Shown one piece after another: positions 1-7,700 of a stretch of DNA of 29,486 nucleotides; positions within the stretch are counted from its first letter, which is position 1; every line of letters begins with the position of its first letter. Under the pieces are notes generated by a model that was not told where the DNA came from, searched no databases, and saw nothing but the letters and a program-made list of their open reading frames with translations. Source of the stretch: a bacterium (GTDB lineage Bacteria > Pseudomonadota > Alphaproteobacteria > Rhizobiales > Xanthobacteraceae); NCBI GenBank assembly GCA_029946075.1, contig JAQSDT010000567.1, positions 1 through 29,486 of the forward strand, written 5' to 3'. Made by a program: the position numbers and the translations under genes.

Positions 1-424
1 GCTGATCGTTTGGCTCGGTCGGGGTGCCACCCGGTTGGCACCCCCCCTCTTCAGATGCAGTTTCTGCATAGCTCTCGGGCTCGTCGCCTTCATTGTCGCG
101 CGTGGCGTTTTCGAAGGCATAATCGTCCCGGTCGAGCAATACCCGGTACGCATAGGAGCGCGACGGCTGCTTGCCGGCGGCCTCGACCTCGGCATCAAGG
201 CGCTTCTTCTCGATCCAGCCGGCATCGGCGAGCCGATCCATCGAATTCTGCAACGAGCCGCGAGAGCACCTGATCTCGCGGCTCATCTTGACCTGGCTGC
301 GGATACACCAGCCGGCCTTGTCGGTATGGCGGCCGAGCAGGCAAAGCACCTGCAGGTCGCGCGGCTCCAGCGACGGGTCCGTAACGGCGCCTGCCGGGAT
401 GATGGAAAGTCGGGGACTGCTCAA
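1..424 (-). CDS. Helix-turn-helix phage replication-type protein, C-terminus cut by window edge
   Basis: The minus frame is open from about base 424 to base 1 and has no stop, so the C-terminal part is missing. The visible protein begins near a TTG codon at 424, preceded by a weak AGG about 7 nt upstream; another TTG at 460 is possible. The N-terminal ~80 residues read as a winged helix-turn-helix: a helical stretch PRDLQVLCLLGRHTDKAGW, then a second helix with SREI, then a recognition-like helix SLQNSMDRLADAGWIEKK. Such domains occur in phage proteins that start DNA replication, and in regulators. An acidic linker follows. This is the last visible gene of the leftward operon, downstream of two helicases. 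A role in replication initiation is inference. The plus-strand open frames over this region are shadows. Confidence 0.6.
   Translation of the reverse strand, partial: MSSPRLSIIPAGAVTDPSLEPRDLQVLCLLGRHTDKAGWCIRSQVKMSREIRCSRGSLQNSMDRLADAGWIEKKRLDAEVEAAGKQPSRSYAYRVLLDRDDYAFENATRDNEGDEPESYAETASEEGGCQPGGTPTEPNDQ
21..44. repeat. Perfect 8-bp inverted repeat inside the helix-turn-helix gene
   Basis: Bases 21-28 (ggggtgcc) and 37-44 (ggcacccc) form a perfect stem around an 8-base loop. It lies inside the coding sequence and has no T-run on either side, so it is not a typical terminator. Its function is unknown; it may act as a local protein-binding or mRNA structure. Confidence 0.4.
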
Positions 425-536
425 AGGGTAGCCTGTGCATAAGTCGGAGAATGGGGACAAACAGCCCTGAAAACGCGTCCGGCGGGCGACGAGGGCTTGT
501 CACCGTGAGACCATGGGATTGTGGAAAACCCTGCCG
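425..536 (-). promoter_or_regulatory. Short intergenic gap with two DnaA-box-like 9-mers
   Basis: This 112-bp stretch lies between two minus-strand genes in an otherwise gapless operon. On the minus strand it carries TTATGCACA (434-442) and TTTTCCACA (520-528). Each matches the DnaA box TTATCCACA at 8 of 9 positions, and both have the same orientation. They lie just upstream of the putative replication-type gene. Two single-mismatch matches are weak evidence for a replication origin. Confidence 0.22.
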
Positions 537-803
537 TCATGACGGCACGATCGTGCAGGAAGGCAGCGGAACGTCGCGGAACTGCCGGTCAGAACCGGCA
601 GCGCGCCATTCCCGCCAGGCGCCGCCGCCCGGCTGCATCACAGTGATTTTGACGACGCCGCAGACCACGCAGGTGCGCTCGGTTTGTTCGAGACGCCCGC
701 GCGCCGGATCCTTCGGCGTGGTTCTAGCAGCGTCGAATATATGCGGCGGCCTTCGTTTCGGCGGCGGAAGGTGCGTAACGTGATCGTCGGGTTGATCGTT
801 CAT
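537..803 (-). CDS. Small phage protein with a CxxC pair
   Basis: This 88-residue protein starts at ATG 801-803, which overlaps the stop of the upstream helicase gene (ATGA), so translation is probably coupled. The N-terminal half is basic and proline-rich. The middle has TCVVCGVVK, a lone CxxC pair like half of a zinc ribbon, followed by WREWRAAG. No second cysteine pair completes a classical zinc finger, although one more cysteine lies near the C-terminus. Similar short proteins are common in alphaproteobacterial prophage replication regions. The function is unknown. Confidence 0.6.
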   Translation of the reverse strand: MNDQPDDHVTHLPPPKRRPPHIFDAARTTPKDPARGRLEQTERTCVVCGVVKITVMQPGGGAWREWRAAGSDRQFRDVPLPSCTIVPS

Positions 804-2539
804 TTCGACCGCTCCAGGTAGGCCCGCGCCAGCGCCTTCATCCGGCTGTCATCAGCCGAGACCTGGACCACGCCGCGCTTCGGATCGACGATGCCGTGCG
901 CCTGGCTCGCCTTCAGGCCCTGCAACGCAGCAATCACCGGATCACTGCCGCCGTCGGCAACGACGTAGATTTCCGTGATCGGATCCTTGCGCGCGTGCGG
1001 ACGAAGGCGGCCCGCGAGCTGCTTGTGCACCTCGCGCGACCAGTCGAGCTCGCCGTGTACGACCGTCGAGCAGCGATGCTGCAACCCATCAAGCCCAGCT
1101 CCGGACCGCAACGACATGATGATGCAGTCCGTCTCGCCGGTCATGAAGGCGCGCTTGACGGCGTCCTTCTGCTTCGGCGTTTCCGTGCCCGTGTAGAGCA
1201 TCGGATTGTAGGCCTTCAGTTCCTCGAGCCAGATATCGTAGACGTCGCGGTGCCAGCCGCCGAGAATGACCGGCACCTTGGCTTCCAGCAAAATCTTGAC
1301 GTAGGCTGCAACGTGCCGCGCCTTGGCGACACCGGTGACACGGCGCGCGTACATGTCGAGTTCGCGCGCGGCCTGCCCGCGCTCGGAGAACGATCCCTCC
1401 AGCACCTTCTGCGCCAGCAGCCTCGCGAACGCCTCGTCGGCCGCAGCCACCTCTTCGTCATAAGGCACGTCATGGATGATGCGGTTCGGCGGCGGCCCCT
1501 TGCCGACCTCGCGCAGCAGCAGGTTGATGTCATAGAGATGGGCGCCGAGCGCCGCGGAATCCTTGACGATCATCTTGCCGTCGTCGGATGTACACCACTC
1601 GCGAACGAACTCGTCGCGCGAGCCCAGCACACCCGGCTCGATGATATCGACGATGTTGAACATCTCGCCGCCGTAGCCGAAGACCGGCGTTGCCGACAAG
1701 CCAATGCGCATCGAGGCGTTGTCGGCGAACACCTTTGCGGAGCCGCCCTTCATGGTGCCCGTGCCGTGCCGCAGTTCCTGCACCTCGTCGAAGATGACGG
1801 AGGCGAAGCGACCCGTTGCCGCCGTATCGGTCCAGCCGAAGATGTTGGTGTATTTGAAGATGTAACAATCGACGACCGGCAGGACATAATGCTGCGCCCC
1901 CTGAACGACATGAGACGTCAGCGTCGTGAACTGCTGGATGAAGTCGCGCTGCCACTGAATGGCGAGCTGCGGCTGCACGATGATCGCCACGGGCAGGAAA
2001 CGCGGGTCCATGACGCTCGCGATCGCGGCCAGCGTCTTGCCGAGGCCGACATCGTCAGCAACGATCAGCCGGCCGAGCCGCCGCGCGATCTCGACGGCCC
2101 GAGCCTGGTTGGCGCGAAGCTCGAAGCCGTCGCGCAGCTGGGCCAGTTCGCCGGCCGGCGTCCAGTCCGGCTGCAGCACCTGATTGATCTCGCCGCGGAT
2201 GCGCTCATAGCGAACCCGCCCCTCCGAGAGGAGCAGCCGGTCATCCGGTGACATCTGGAGCGGGTAGCGCGAGGCGAACCACTCCAACTCGGCGCGCGTT
2301 TCGTCATTGTCCGCAAAGCCGAACAGTCCGACCTGGGTCAGCGATATCCGTGGAAAGATACGCTTCACCCGGACCGCGACATGTGTTTCGAGGCCGGAGA
2401 TCACCCAGCGCCGGGCATGGGATTGATATTCGATCTTGCCGTAGGTGCGATCGGCCCCGTCGCCGTCGCGCCACGCGAGCATTTCCGCCGCGGCCAGCAG
2501 TTCGTCACCCTGACTGTCGATCATCGCAGTGAGCGTCAC
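800..2539 (-). CDS. SNF2/superfamily 2 DNA helicase
   Basis: This 579-residue protein has the ordered superfamily 2 helicase motifs. Walker A is DVGLGKT near residues 163-169, a DEVQ Walker B/DEAH-type box near 251-254, and motif III is SATP near 282-285. The C-terminal RecA lobe carries a motif VI of the form QLAGRLRPHAR near residue 520. The SNF2-type first lobe suggests an ATP-driven DNA translocase rather than a processive strand-separating helicase. The N-terminal ~130 residues carry no recognised domain. The gene overlaps the nuclease gene upstream by 4 bases and the small CxxC gene downstream by 4. Adjacent helicase and VRR-NUC-like nuclease genes are frequent in phages and suggest a joint role in replication or recombination (inference). 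Confidence 0.88.
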   Translation of the reverse strand: MTLTAMIDSQGDELLAAAEMLAWRDGDGADRTYGKIEYQSHARRWVISGLETHVAVRVKRIFPRISLTQVGLFGFADNDETRAELEWFASRYPLQMSPDDRLLLSEGRVRYERIRGEINQVLQPDWTPAGELAQLRDGFELRANQARAVEIARRLGRLIVADDVGLGKTLAAIASVMDPRFLPVAIIVQPQLAIQWQRDFIQQFTTLTSHVVQGAQHYVLPVVDCYIFKYTNIFGWTDTAATGRFASVIFDEVQELRHGTGTMKGGSAKVFADNASMRIGLSATPVFGYGGEMFNIVDIIEPGVLGSRDEFVREWCTSDDGKMIVKDSAALGAHLYDINLLLREVGKGPPPNRIIHDVPYDEEVAAADEAFARLLAQKVLEGSFSERGQAARELDMYARRVTGVAKARHVAAYVKILLEAKVPVILGGWHRDVYDIWLEELKAYNPMLYTGTETPKQKDAVKRAFMTGETDCIIMSLRSGAGLDGLQHRCSTVVHGELDWSREVHKQLAGRLRPHARKDPITEIYVVADGGSDPVIAALQGLKASQAHGIVDPKRGVVQVSADDSRMKALARAYLERSK

Positions 2540-2904
2540 AGCCAGCCCCTTCCCAGCGCCGCGACCGATATCGGCTTGGCGTTGATCGTCTCCGGCAGCC
2601 CGATCGGAACGTTCGTCGCCAGCACCAGTGAGCCGACGGCGTCATAGCCGCAGTAGCGCTCAACCTGCCGAAAGATCGCCCGCCGCTGCCCCTTGATCTT
2701 CACTTCGATCGCGACATCGTTCCACACGATGAAATCGACGATGTCGCGCGGGCCGAGCTGCACTTCGCGGCGGAAGTCGATCTTCAACGCCGAGAAGGCC
2801 TCAGCCATGGCGGCCTGCAGCGCCTTCTCGTCAGACAGCGGCAACCGGTGCGACGTCAATACATCGACCAGATAGCCTCGCGAGCGAACCCACGGCTCAT
2901 TCAT
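2536..2904 (-). CDS. PD-(D/E)XK nuclease-like protein, VRR-NUC type
   Basis: This 122-residue protein has a compact nuclease signature: RREVQLGPRDIVDFIVW supplies the acidic residue of the second strand, followed by AIEVKIKG, the (D/E)XK strand. A later helix with RQVERY provides a conserved Gln and Arg. This order fits VRR-NUC and related restriction-endonuclease-fold enzymes, which commonly sit beside helicases in phage genomes. It starts at ATG 2902-2904, overlapping the previous stop, and its end overlaps the helicase start by 4 bases. A metal-dependent structure-specific nuclease partner of the helicase is the likely role. The family name is inferred from motifs only. Confidence 0.7.
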   Translation of the reverse strand: MNEPWVRSRGYLVDVLTSHRLPLSDEKALQAAMAEAFSALKIDFRREVQLGPRDIVDFIVWNDVAIEVKIKGQRRAIFRQVERYCGYDAVGSLVLATNVPIGLPETINAKPISVAALGRGWL

Positions 2905-3176
2905 TGCGGCGGCTCCGACGTCGTCAGGATGGTTTCAACGATATCTTTCACCTCGCGCCGCCTGAACGCGCCGGTTTCAACCGCGCGCACCAGGCGCCGC
3001 GCCCATTCGGCCGGGAATCTCTTCACTTCCCGAGGTTGTCCGTCAAAGCCGATGACGGTCACCCGCTCCAGCTCGTGCGGCGTGTCACGGCGCATCGTCT
3101 CGCGCACCAGCATCACGACGGCATCAGCGACGCCGCGCTTTCGGACCACGCCGACGAGGTCAAGGCCAGCGGTCAT
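2901..3176 (-). CDS. Conserved phage hypothetical protein
   Basis: This is a 91-residue protein when started at ATG 3174-3176, which overlaps the stop of the upstream DUF4326 gene. The frame is open further upstream, to about 3332, but that extension only shadows the neighbouring gene. The protein looks alpha/beta: a hydrophobic helix near the start (GVADAVVMLVRETM), a strand with VTVIGFDG, then basic helices EWARRLVRAVETGAF and EVKDIVETIL. I recognise no catalytic motif. Its place between a nuclease and a DUF4326 protein gives no specific function. Confidence 0.55.
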   Translation of the reverse strand: MTAGLDLVGVVRKRGVADAVVMLVRETMRRDTPHELERVTVIGFDGQPREVKRFPAEWARRLVRAVETGAFRRREVKDIVETILTTSEPPQ

Positions 3177-3514
3177 GCGCAGACCTCGCACGCCGGGGCA
3201 TTCGCCAGTTCGAGCAGGACGTCGGCGTGGCAGGGCGCCCCGACCCTGCACCAGCAGGCAAGGTTCTTGCCTCGCAATTCCGCCAAAGCATCGAAGGTCG
3301 ATGGATGATTGCGAAGAGCGGTTTCTATCCACTCGCGATACAGCGTGACGGCGATCTCCGCCGTAATTGCCGGTATCTTCACGTCGCCGCTATCGAAGCC
3401 TTCGGAGACCTTGAATGGATTGCCCCACCTGCCCGGACGGCAGACGCTGACCGTGTTCGGCGGAAGCTTCGAGCCCTTGGTGCGCTGGCGCTGAATACGA
3501 ACGGGTGAGGCCAT
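3173..3514 (-). CDS. DUF4326 domain protein
   Basis: The 113-residue protein contains the DUF4326 pattern: an early VCRPGRWGNPFKV segment, a central helical region with LYREWIETAL, and a C-terminal block LRGKNLACWC with a following CHADVLLELAN. The GNPF and CWC..CHAD blocks are the hallmarks of this phage- and plasmid-associated family, whose biochemical role is not established. The cysteine/histidine cluster suggests metal binding. The ATG at 3512-3514 shares one base with the previous TGA (TGATG), so translation is probably re-initiated; a GTG one codon earlier is also possible. Confidence 0.75.
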   Translation of the reverse strand: MASPVRIQRQRTKGSKLPPNTVSVCRPGRWGNPFKVSEGFDSGDVKIPAITAEIAVTLYREWIETALRNHPSTFDALAELRGKNLACWCRVGAPCHADVLLELANAPACEVCA

Positions 3515-3918
3515 CACAGCATCGCCTTCCGGCGAGAGCGTGGCGTTGCCGCTTTCAGCACTGCCAACTGACCTCGCTGCGCTGGAGTCATGTCCGGCCG
3601 CTCGGCCTCGACATCCTCGTCAGGTTCGCGATGGATGACGCCGCTGGCAGGCTCGGACGGCAGCAGTGCCGCTATCGCGCTTTCCGAATCCTGAAACGCA
3701 GGCTTCTCAACCGGCCTATAGGCGAAGCCGACAAGCTGGTAGACGCCGACCGTGACGCCGGGTCGTTCTGCGGCGTAGTTTTCCGCCGCAGCCTTCGCCG
3801 CATCCATATCCGGACAGTGAAGCGGGCTGCCGCTCGGTGGGATATAGAGCAGCACGCGAGGCGCGCGCGGCGGCGGACTGTTCACGTCGATTGATGTCAT
3901 GAACCGGGGCAAATCCAT
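3514..3918 (-). CDS. Hypothetical phage protein
   Basis: This 134-residue protein starts at ATG 3916-3918, in a TGATG junction with the GapR-like gene upstream; a GTG at 3921 is an alternative. The N-terminal ~70 residues are probably folded: a strand RVLLYIPPSG, then a helix MDAAKAAAENYAAERPGVTVGVYQ and another strand with LVGFAYRP. The C-terminal half is acidic and proline-rich, ending in a basic tail (RSRRKAML), and is likely disordered. I do not recognise the family. Confidence 0.5.
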   Translation of the reverse strand: MDLPRFMTSIDVNSPPPRAPRVLLYIPPSGSPLHCPDMDAAKAAAENYAAERPGVTVGVYQLVGFAYRPVEKPAFQDSESAIAALLPSEPASGVIHREPDEDVEAERPDMTPAQRGQLAVLKAATPRSRRKAML

Positions 3919-4193
3919 CACAGCATCCCCAGCGCTTGCATGTACGTCTCCAGGATCGTCTCCTGCTCCGCCCGCTCGTTGGCATCCTGCTTGCGCATCC
4001 GGATCACGGTGCGCAGCGCCTTGACATCGAAACCGTTGCCCTTGGCTTCCGCAAAGACGTCGCGGATGTCGTCGGCGATGGTCTTTTTCTCCTCCTCCAG
4101 CCGCTCGATCCGCTCGATAATCGCCTTCAGCTGATCCTTGGCGAACCGAACCGCCGGTTCGTCGCGGACAGCTGCCGCCACTGCCATAGCCAT
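3918..4193 (-). CDS. gapR: GapR-family (DUF2312) DNA-binding protein
   Basis: This 91-residue protein carries the DUF2312/GapR core: a coiled-coil helix LKAIIERIERLEEEKKTI leading into DIRDVFAEAKGNGFDVKALR and TVIRMRKQD. Length and motif order match the family, which is about 90 residues long. In Caulobacter crescentus GapR is a nucleoid-associated protein that binds AT-rich, overtwisted DNA ahead of replication and transcription complexes. A strong ribosome binding site (GGGAG, about 8 nt upstream) precedes ATG 4191-4193, and the gene follows a 12-bp gap, so it may be translated independently of its upstream neighbour. Phage copies are common in alphaproteobacteria. Confidence 0.9.
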   Translation of the reverse strand: MAMAVAAAVRDEPAVRFAKDQLKAIIERIERLEEEKKTIADDIRDVFAEAKGNGFDVKALRTVIRMRKQDANERAEQETILETYMQALGML

Positions 4194-4205
4194 GTATTCT
4201 CTCCC

Positions 4206-4433
4206 TTAAAGCGGCTCGATCTTCCAGCCGGCGTCCTTCAGTGACCGCAGCACCAGCGACACGACCGCATCGCCCGGATCGACGAACCTATCCGGCTTCC
4301 AGCGCGCCGAGGTCAGGGCAATCGCGATGGCTTCCGAAGGCGTGACCGTCGGCGCCGCCGACGGCTTGCGCAGGATGGTCGCGACCTGGTCGATCAGCAG
4401 TTGGCGCGTGGAGCGCTTTGAGGAAGCGGTCAT
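4206..4433 (-). CDS. Small phage hypothetical protein
   Basis: This 75-residue protein begins with a serine- and lysine-rich tail and has a helical middle, RQLLIDQVATILRK. It then has a conserved-looking region with PSEAIAIALTSARWKPDRFVD, and ends in LRSLKDAGWKIEPL. The phage-like ending DAGW suggests a short winged or DUF-type fold, but I cannot name a family. The ATG at 4431-4433 overlaps the previous stop by ATGA. It ends with TAA 12 bp before the GapR-like gene. Confidence 0.5.
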   Translation of the reverse strand: MTASSKRSTRQLLIDQVATILRKPSAAPTVTPSEAIAIALTSARWKPDRFVDPGDAVVSLVLRSLKDAGWKIEPL

Positions 4434-4774
4434 AGTCCGACCTCCTGCAAGAAGCCTTCAAGCCCCAACGGCTTTTCTGAAACGCGGAAGTAATCGCGGA
4501 TCAATTGCCAGTTTTCAGCGAACGCCGACGTAATCCGCCCCTCCAGGTAAGAGGCCGTGCCGCGCGAAATTGGGGCGCCAGAACGGAGTCTCCGATCGAT
4601 CAGTTGCAGCAGGCGCCTCTCTCGGCGGCGCAATTGCCGAAACCGAGCGCGTACAGGCTGGGGTAACAATTTCCAGCATTTGCTGCAGACGATATCGGTA
4701 TCGCCGAATTCATCTGCAGGCGCGGTCCGCCCGCAGTGCGGATTGACGCAAGGCAGCCGCCCGGGACGGGTCAT
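4430..4774 (-). CDS. Zinc-ribbon-type small phage protein
   Basis: The 114-residue protein opens with CVNPHCGRTAP and then DIVCSKCWKLLP. The two cysteine pairs (CxxxxC and CxxC, about 20 residues apart) form a probable zinc ribbon. A basic helical stretch follows (VRARFRQLRRRERRLLQLIDRRLR) that could contact nucleic acid. The remainder is helical, ending in LEGFLQEVGL. Start and stop both overlap their neighbours by 4 bases. Such ribbons are frequent in phage replication modules. A DNA-binding role is inference from the cysteines and basic helix. Confidence 0.6.
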   Translation of the reverse strand: MTRPGRLPCVNPHCGRTAPADEFGDTDIVCSKCWKLLPQPVRARFRQLRRRERRLLQLIDRRLRSGAPISRGTASYLEGRITSAFAENWQLIRDYFRVSEKPLGLEGFLQEVGL

Positions 4775-7700
4775 GCTTCAGGCTCCATCATGTCCGGGGG
4801 GGGGGGGGTATTGGCAGCATCGAAGCTTGCCAGATCGAACAGCGCCGGCGTCGCCAGCTTCTCTTCCGCCGAGTGCAGATAATGCACGCCGTCGAGGAAA
4901 TAGGTCGCCGACAGCTCAGTCGCAGCGCCCTTGCGCCCCTTCAGCAGCGCCCGATAGGGCACGGTCATCAGCCCGCCGAACGGATCGAACACCAGGTCGC
5001 CCGCATTCGAATAGCGCTCGATCAGGCGATCGACGATGTCGAACTGCAGCGGACACAGGTGCATCTCCTGCCCCTTGCGCGCCTGCATCATGTTGAGCGT
5101 GCGCATCCGGTTGACGTCAGTCCACACGTCGGGGTGCGAGGATCCCGGAGCAATCGCCATGAACGTCGCCGGCAGCGTGCCGGTCCGCTCGATCGCCTCG
5201 CCGATCGTCACATGCGCCTCGAAATCGTAAATGCGTTCGGCGGAGGTTTTTGCGAACCATTTTGCAAGGTCGGCCGAGGAATGCTCAGCGAACTCCTCCG
5301 GCGTCAGGAACCGGTTGCCGCTCGATTTCCACAAGCCGTGCGCATCGATCTGCCACCTGGCGCGCGTATAGTCCTCTTTCGACTTGGTGACGGGCACGTC
5401 CGCATAGGAGCGCGAACGGTCGCTTTGCGGCTTGCGCAGCAGCAGGATATATTCCGGCATGCCGCAGCCCATCTTCGTGCCGTCCTTGGCGTTCTCGCTC
5501 CAGCCGAGCCGATAGGTCTGGTTGTTTTCCCGCACCACGTCGGTGACGACCGTAATCATGCCGAGGTACTGAAACCCGTGCGCCCGGTAGTGCATGATCG
5601 CTTCGGCATGGAACGGCTCGACCGTCGGCACGCCCTGCCCGGTCACGGCGCCGAAGCGAATGCGGTCCTTGACGTGGCAGCAAAACAGCCGGCCCGGCTT
5701 CAGCATCCGCAGCAACTCGGTCGACAGGAAATCCATCTGCGACCAGAAGTGCGCATTGTCGTCGCTGTGGCCGAAATCGCGGTAGGACGGCGAATATTCG
5801 TATTGTTGCCCGAACGGGATCGACGACACGATCAGATCGACCGAGTTCTCCGGCCAGGCGCGACACTCCTCGACAGCGTCATTGTTGATGGCGACGAAGT
5901 TCTGCCCTTTCACCTCGACCCGCTTGACACCGATCGAGCGCAGCAGCGCATCCCGGAGCGGCAGCGCGTTGAGGCCGTGCCGGCGGATGATCTCCGACAT
6001 GCGACGACGCATCTCGGCATCCAGCGCCCACTTTTCTTCCAGCGCGCTGCGGCCGGCCCGCATGTCCTCGGCGTAGATAATGTCGATCTGGACCGGATGC
6101 GCCTGCCCGAACCGCTGTAACCGATACAGCGACTGGATGAAGTCGTTGAACTTGTAGCCGTCGCCGGGCATGCCGACATAGATGGCGCGGTGACAGTGAT
6201 ACTGGAAGTTCGATCCAGAGCCGGACAGGATCGGTTTGGTTGCAAAATACTTGAGCCGGCCTTCCTCGAATTCGTGCAGGTGACGTTCCCGCTCGTCGAG
6301 GTCCATGCTGCCCATGATGGCGACCACGCCCGGCAGCGCCTTCTCGATTGCTTCCCGCTCGGCTTCGAGGTCGTGCCAGATCAGGAACGTCGCGTCCGGA
6401 TCCTGCGCGATGATCTCGGTCATCTTCGCGATCCGGGCCGGCAGGCTGTCGCGACGGGCCTTGGCCGACTCCTGCAATGACGTCGCGCCCTTGCGGAACA
6501 ACACAGCCTGCCCGTCACGCTCCGGCTCAGCCTGCGAATGATCCGCTGGCAATTCGTGGTAACGCACATCGGCCGGCGGCATCTCGTAGCCGTCGTCGGA
6601 ATAGCCGAGATCGCTGGGACGCTGCAGGAACGCTGCCCAGGAGTGCATCCACATCCAGAACTCATCGACTTTGTGCGGATACAGCGTCAGATCGCCGGCC
6701 TTCTCGGAATTGCGCTGGAAGAAGCGCGTCAGGGCAAGTCCCGTATCCATCACGCCGAGAAAGCCCGAATAGTGGATCAGCTCCTTGTAGCGGTTCGGCG
6801 ACGGCGTCGCGGTCGCCACCAGCTTGAACGTCACCTTGGCGAACAGCGGCAGGAACTCCTGAAAGGTCTTGCTGCCATAGCTGCGCAGTACACTGGCTTC
6901 GTCCAGCGATGTCGCCTCAAACAGGTTCGGGTCGAGCTTGCCCTCCCGAATGCTTTCGTAATTGGTCAGAAAATGCACCACGCCCTGCGCTGCCAGCGTA
7001 TCGACCTCCGCATCGGTCCGGACGAAGCGGATGTCCATGCCGAGCTGCAGCGCTTCCTTGATGAAGCCGTGGCGCACGCCGAGCGGGACGACGTTGAGTG
7101 TCCGGCCGCCGGTTTGACGCTGCAGCTGCCGGCACCATTCCAGCTGCATGGCCGTCTTGTGCAGGCCGAAGGACGCGAAGATCGCAGCGCAACCGAGCCG
7201 CAGCGCCCAGACGACGAGATCCTTGCAATGTGGCTTCAGCCAGGGATGCAGATCGTCCCGCGGCACCTCGATGCCGCGCAGCGGCGCGGTAACGACCTTA
7301 CCCTCGATAAATGCGTCATAGGACGGCCAGTCGATCGCAAGATCGTCATCATCCGAAAGCGCCAGCGAGCCGCCGTCTAATCCCGCCTCACGGCCGGGAT
7401 CGACCTCAGCACTGCTGAGAGCCTTCGTAACCGGCGGCTCGCTAACTTCCGTGGCTGCGCCAATTGGCGCAGGCTCACATGCCATGCAATTCACATCCGC
7501 CTTCGCTGAAGCATCCAGATTGGCAATGGTCGAGCCCGCGCCGGGGGATGACGGCGCGGGCTCCAATCGCAGCGCCGTCTGGGGCCCGGCGTCTGCGACG
7601 ATCGACGCGGGGTTACCCTCCGGCGCGTCGGAAGCTTTGTCCGCAATGATCTGCGACCACTTTTCCAGCGTATTGTTCGCTGGATCGTTCGCGATCGAAT

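Noticed and set aside
21..44. Hairpin as a terminator
   Set aside because: No T-run follows on either strand, and it lies inside an open coding frame.
896..2251. 451-residue plus-strand ORF
   Set aside because: It is antisense to the SNF2 helicase, which has full helicase motifs. It has no recognisable domain and is typical of GC-rich shadow frames.
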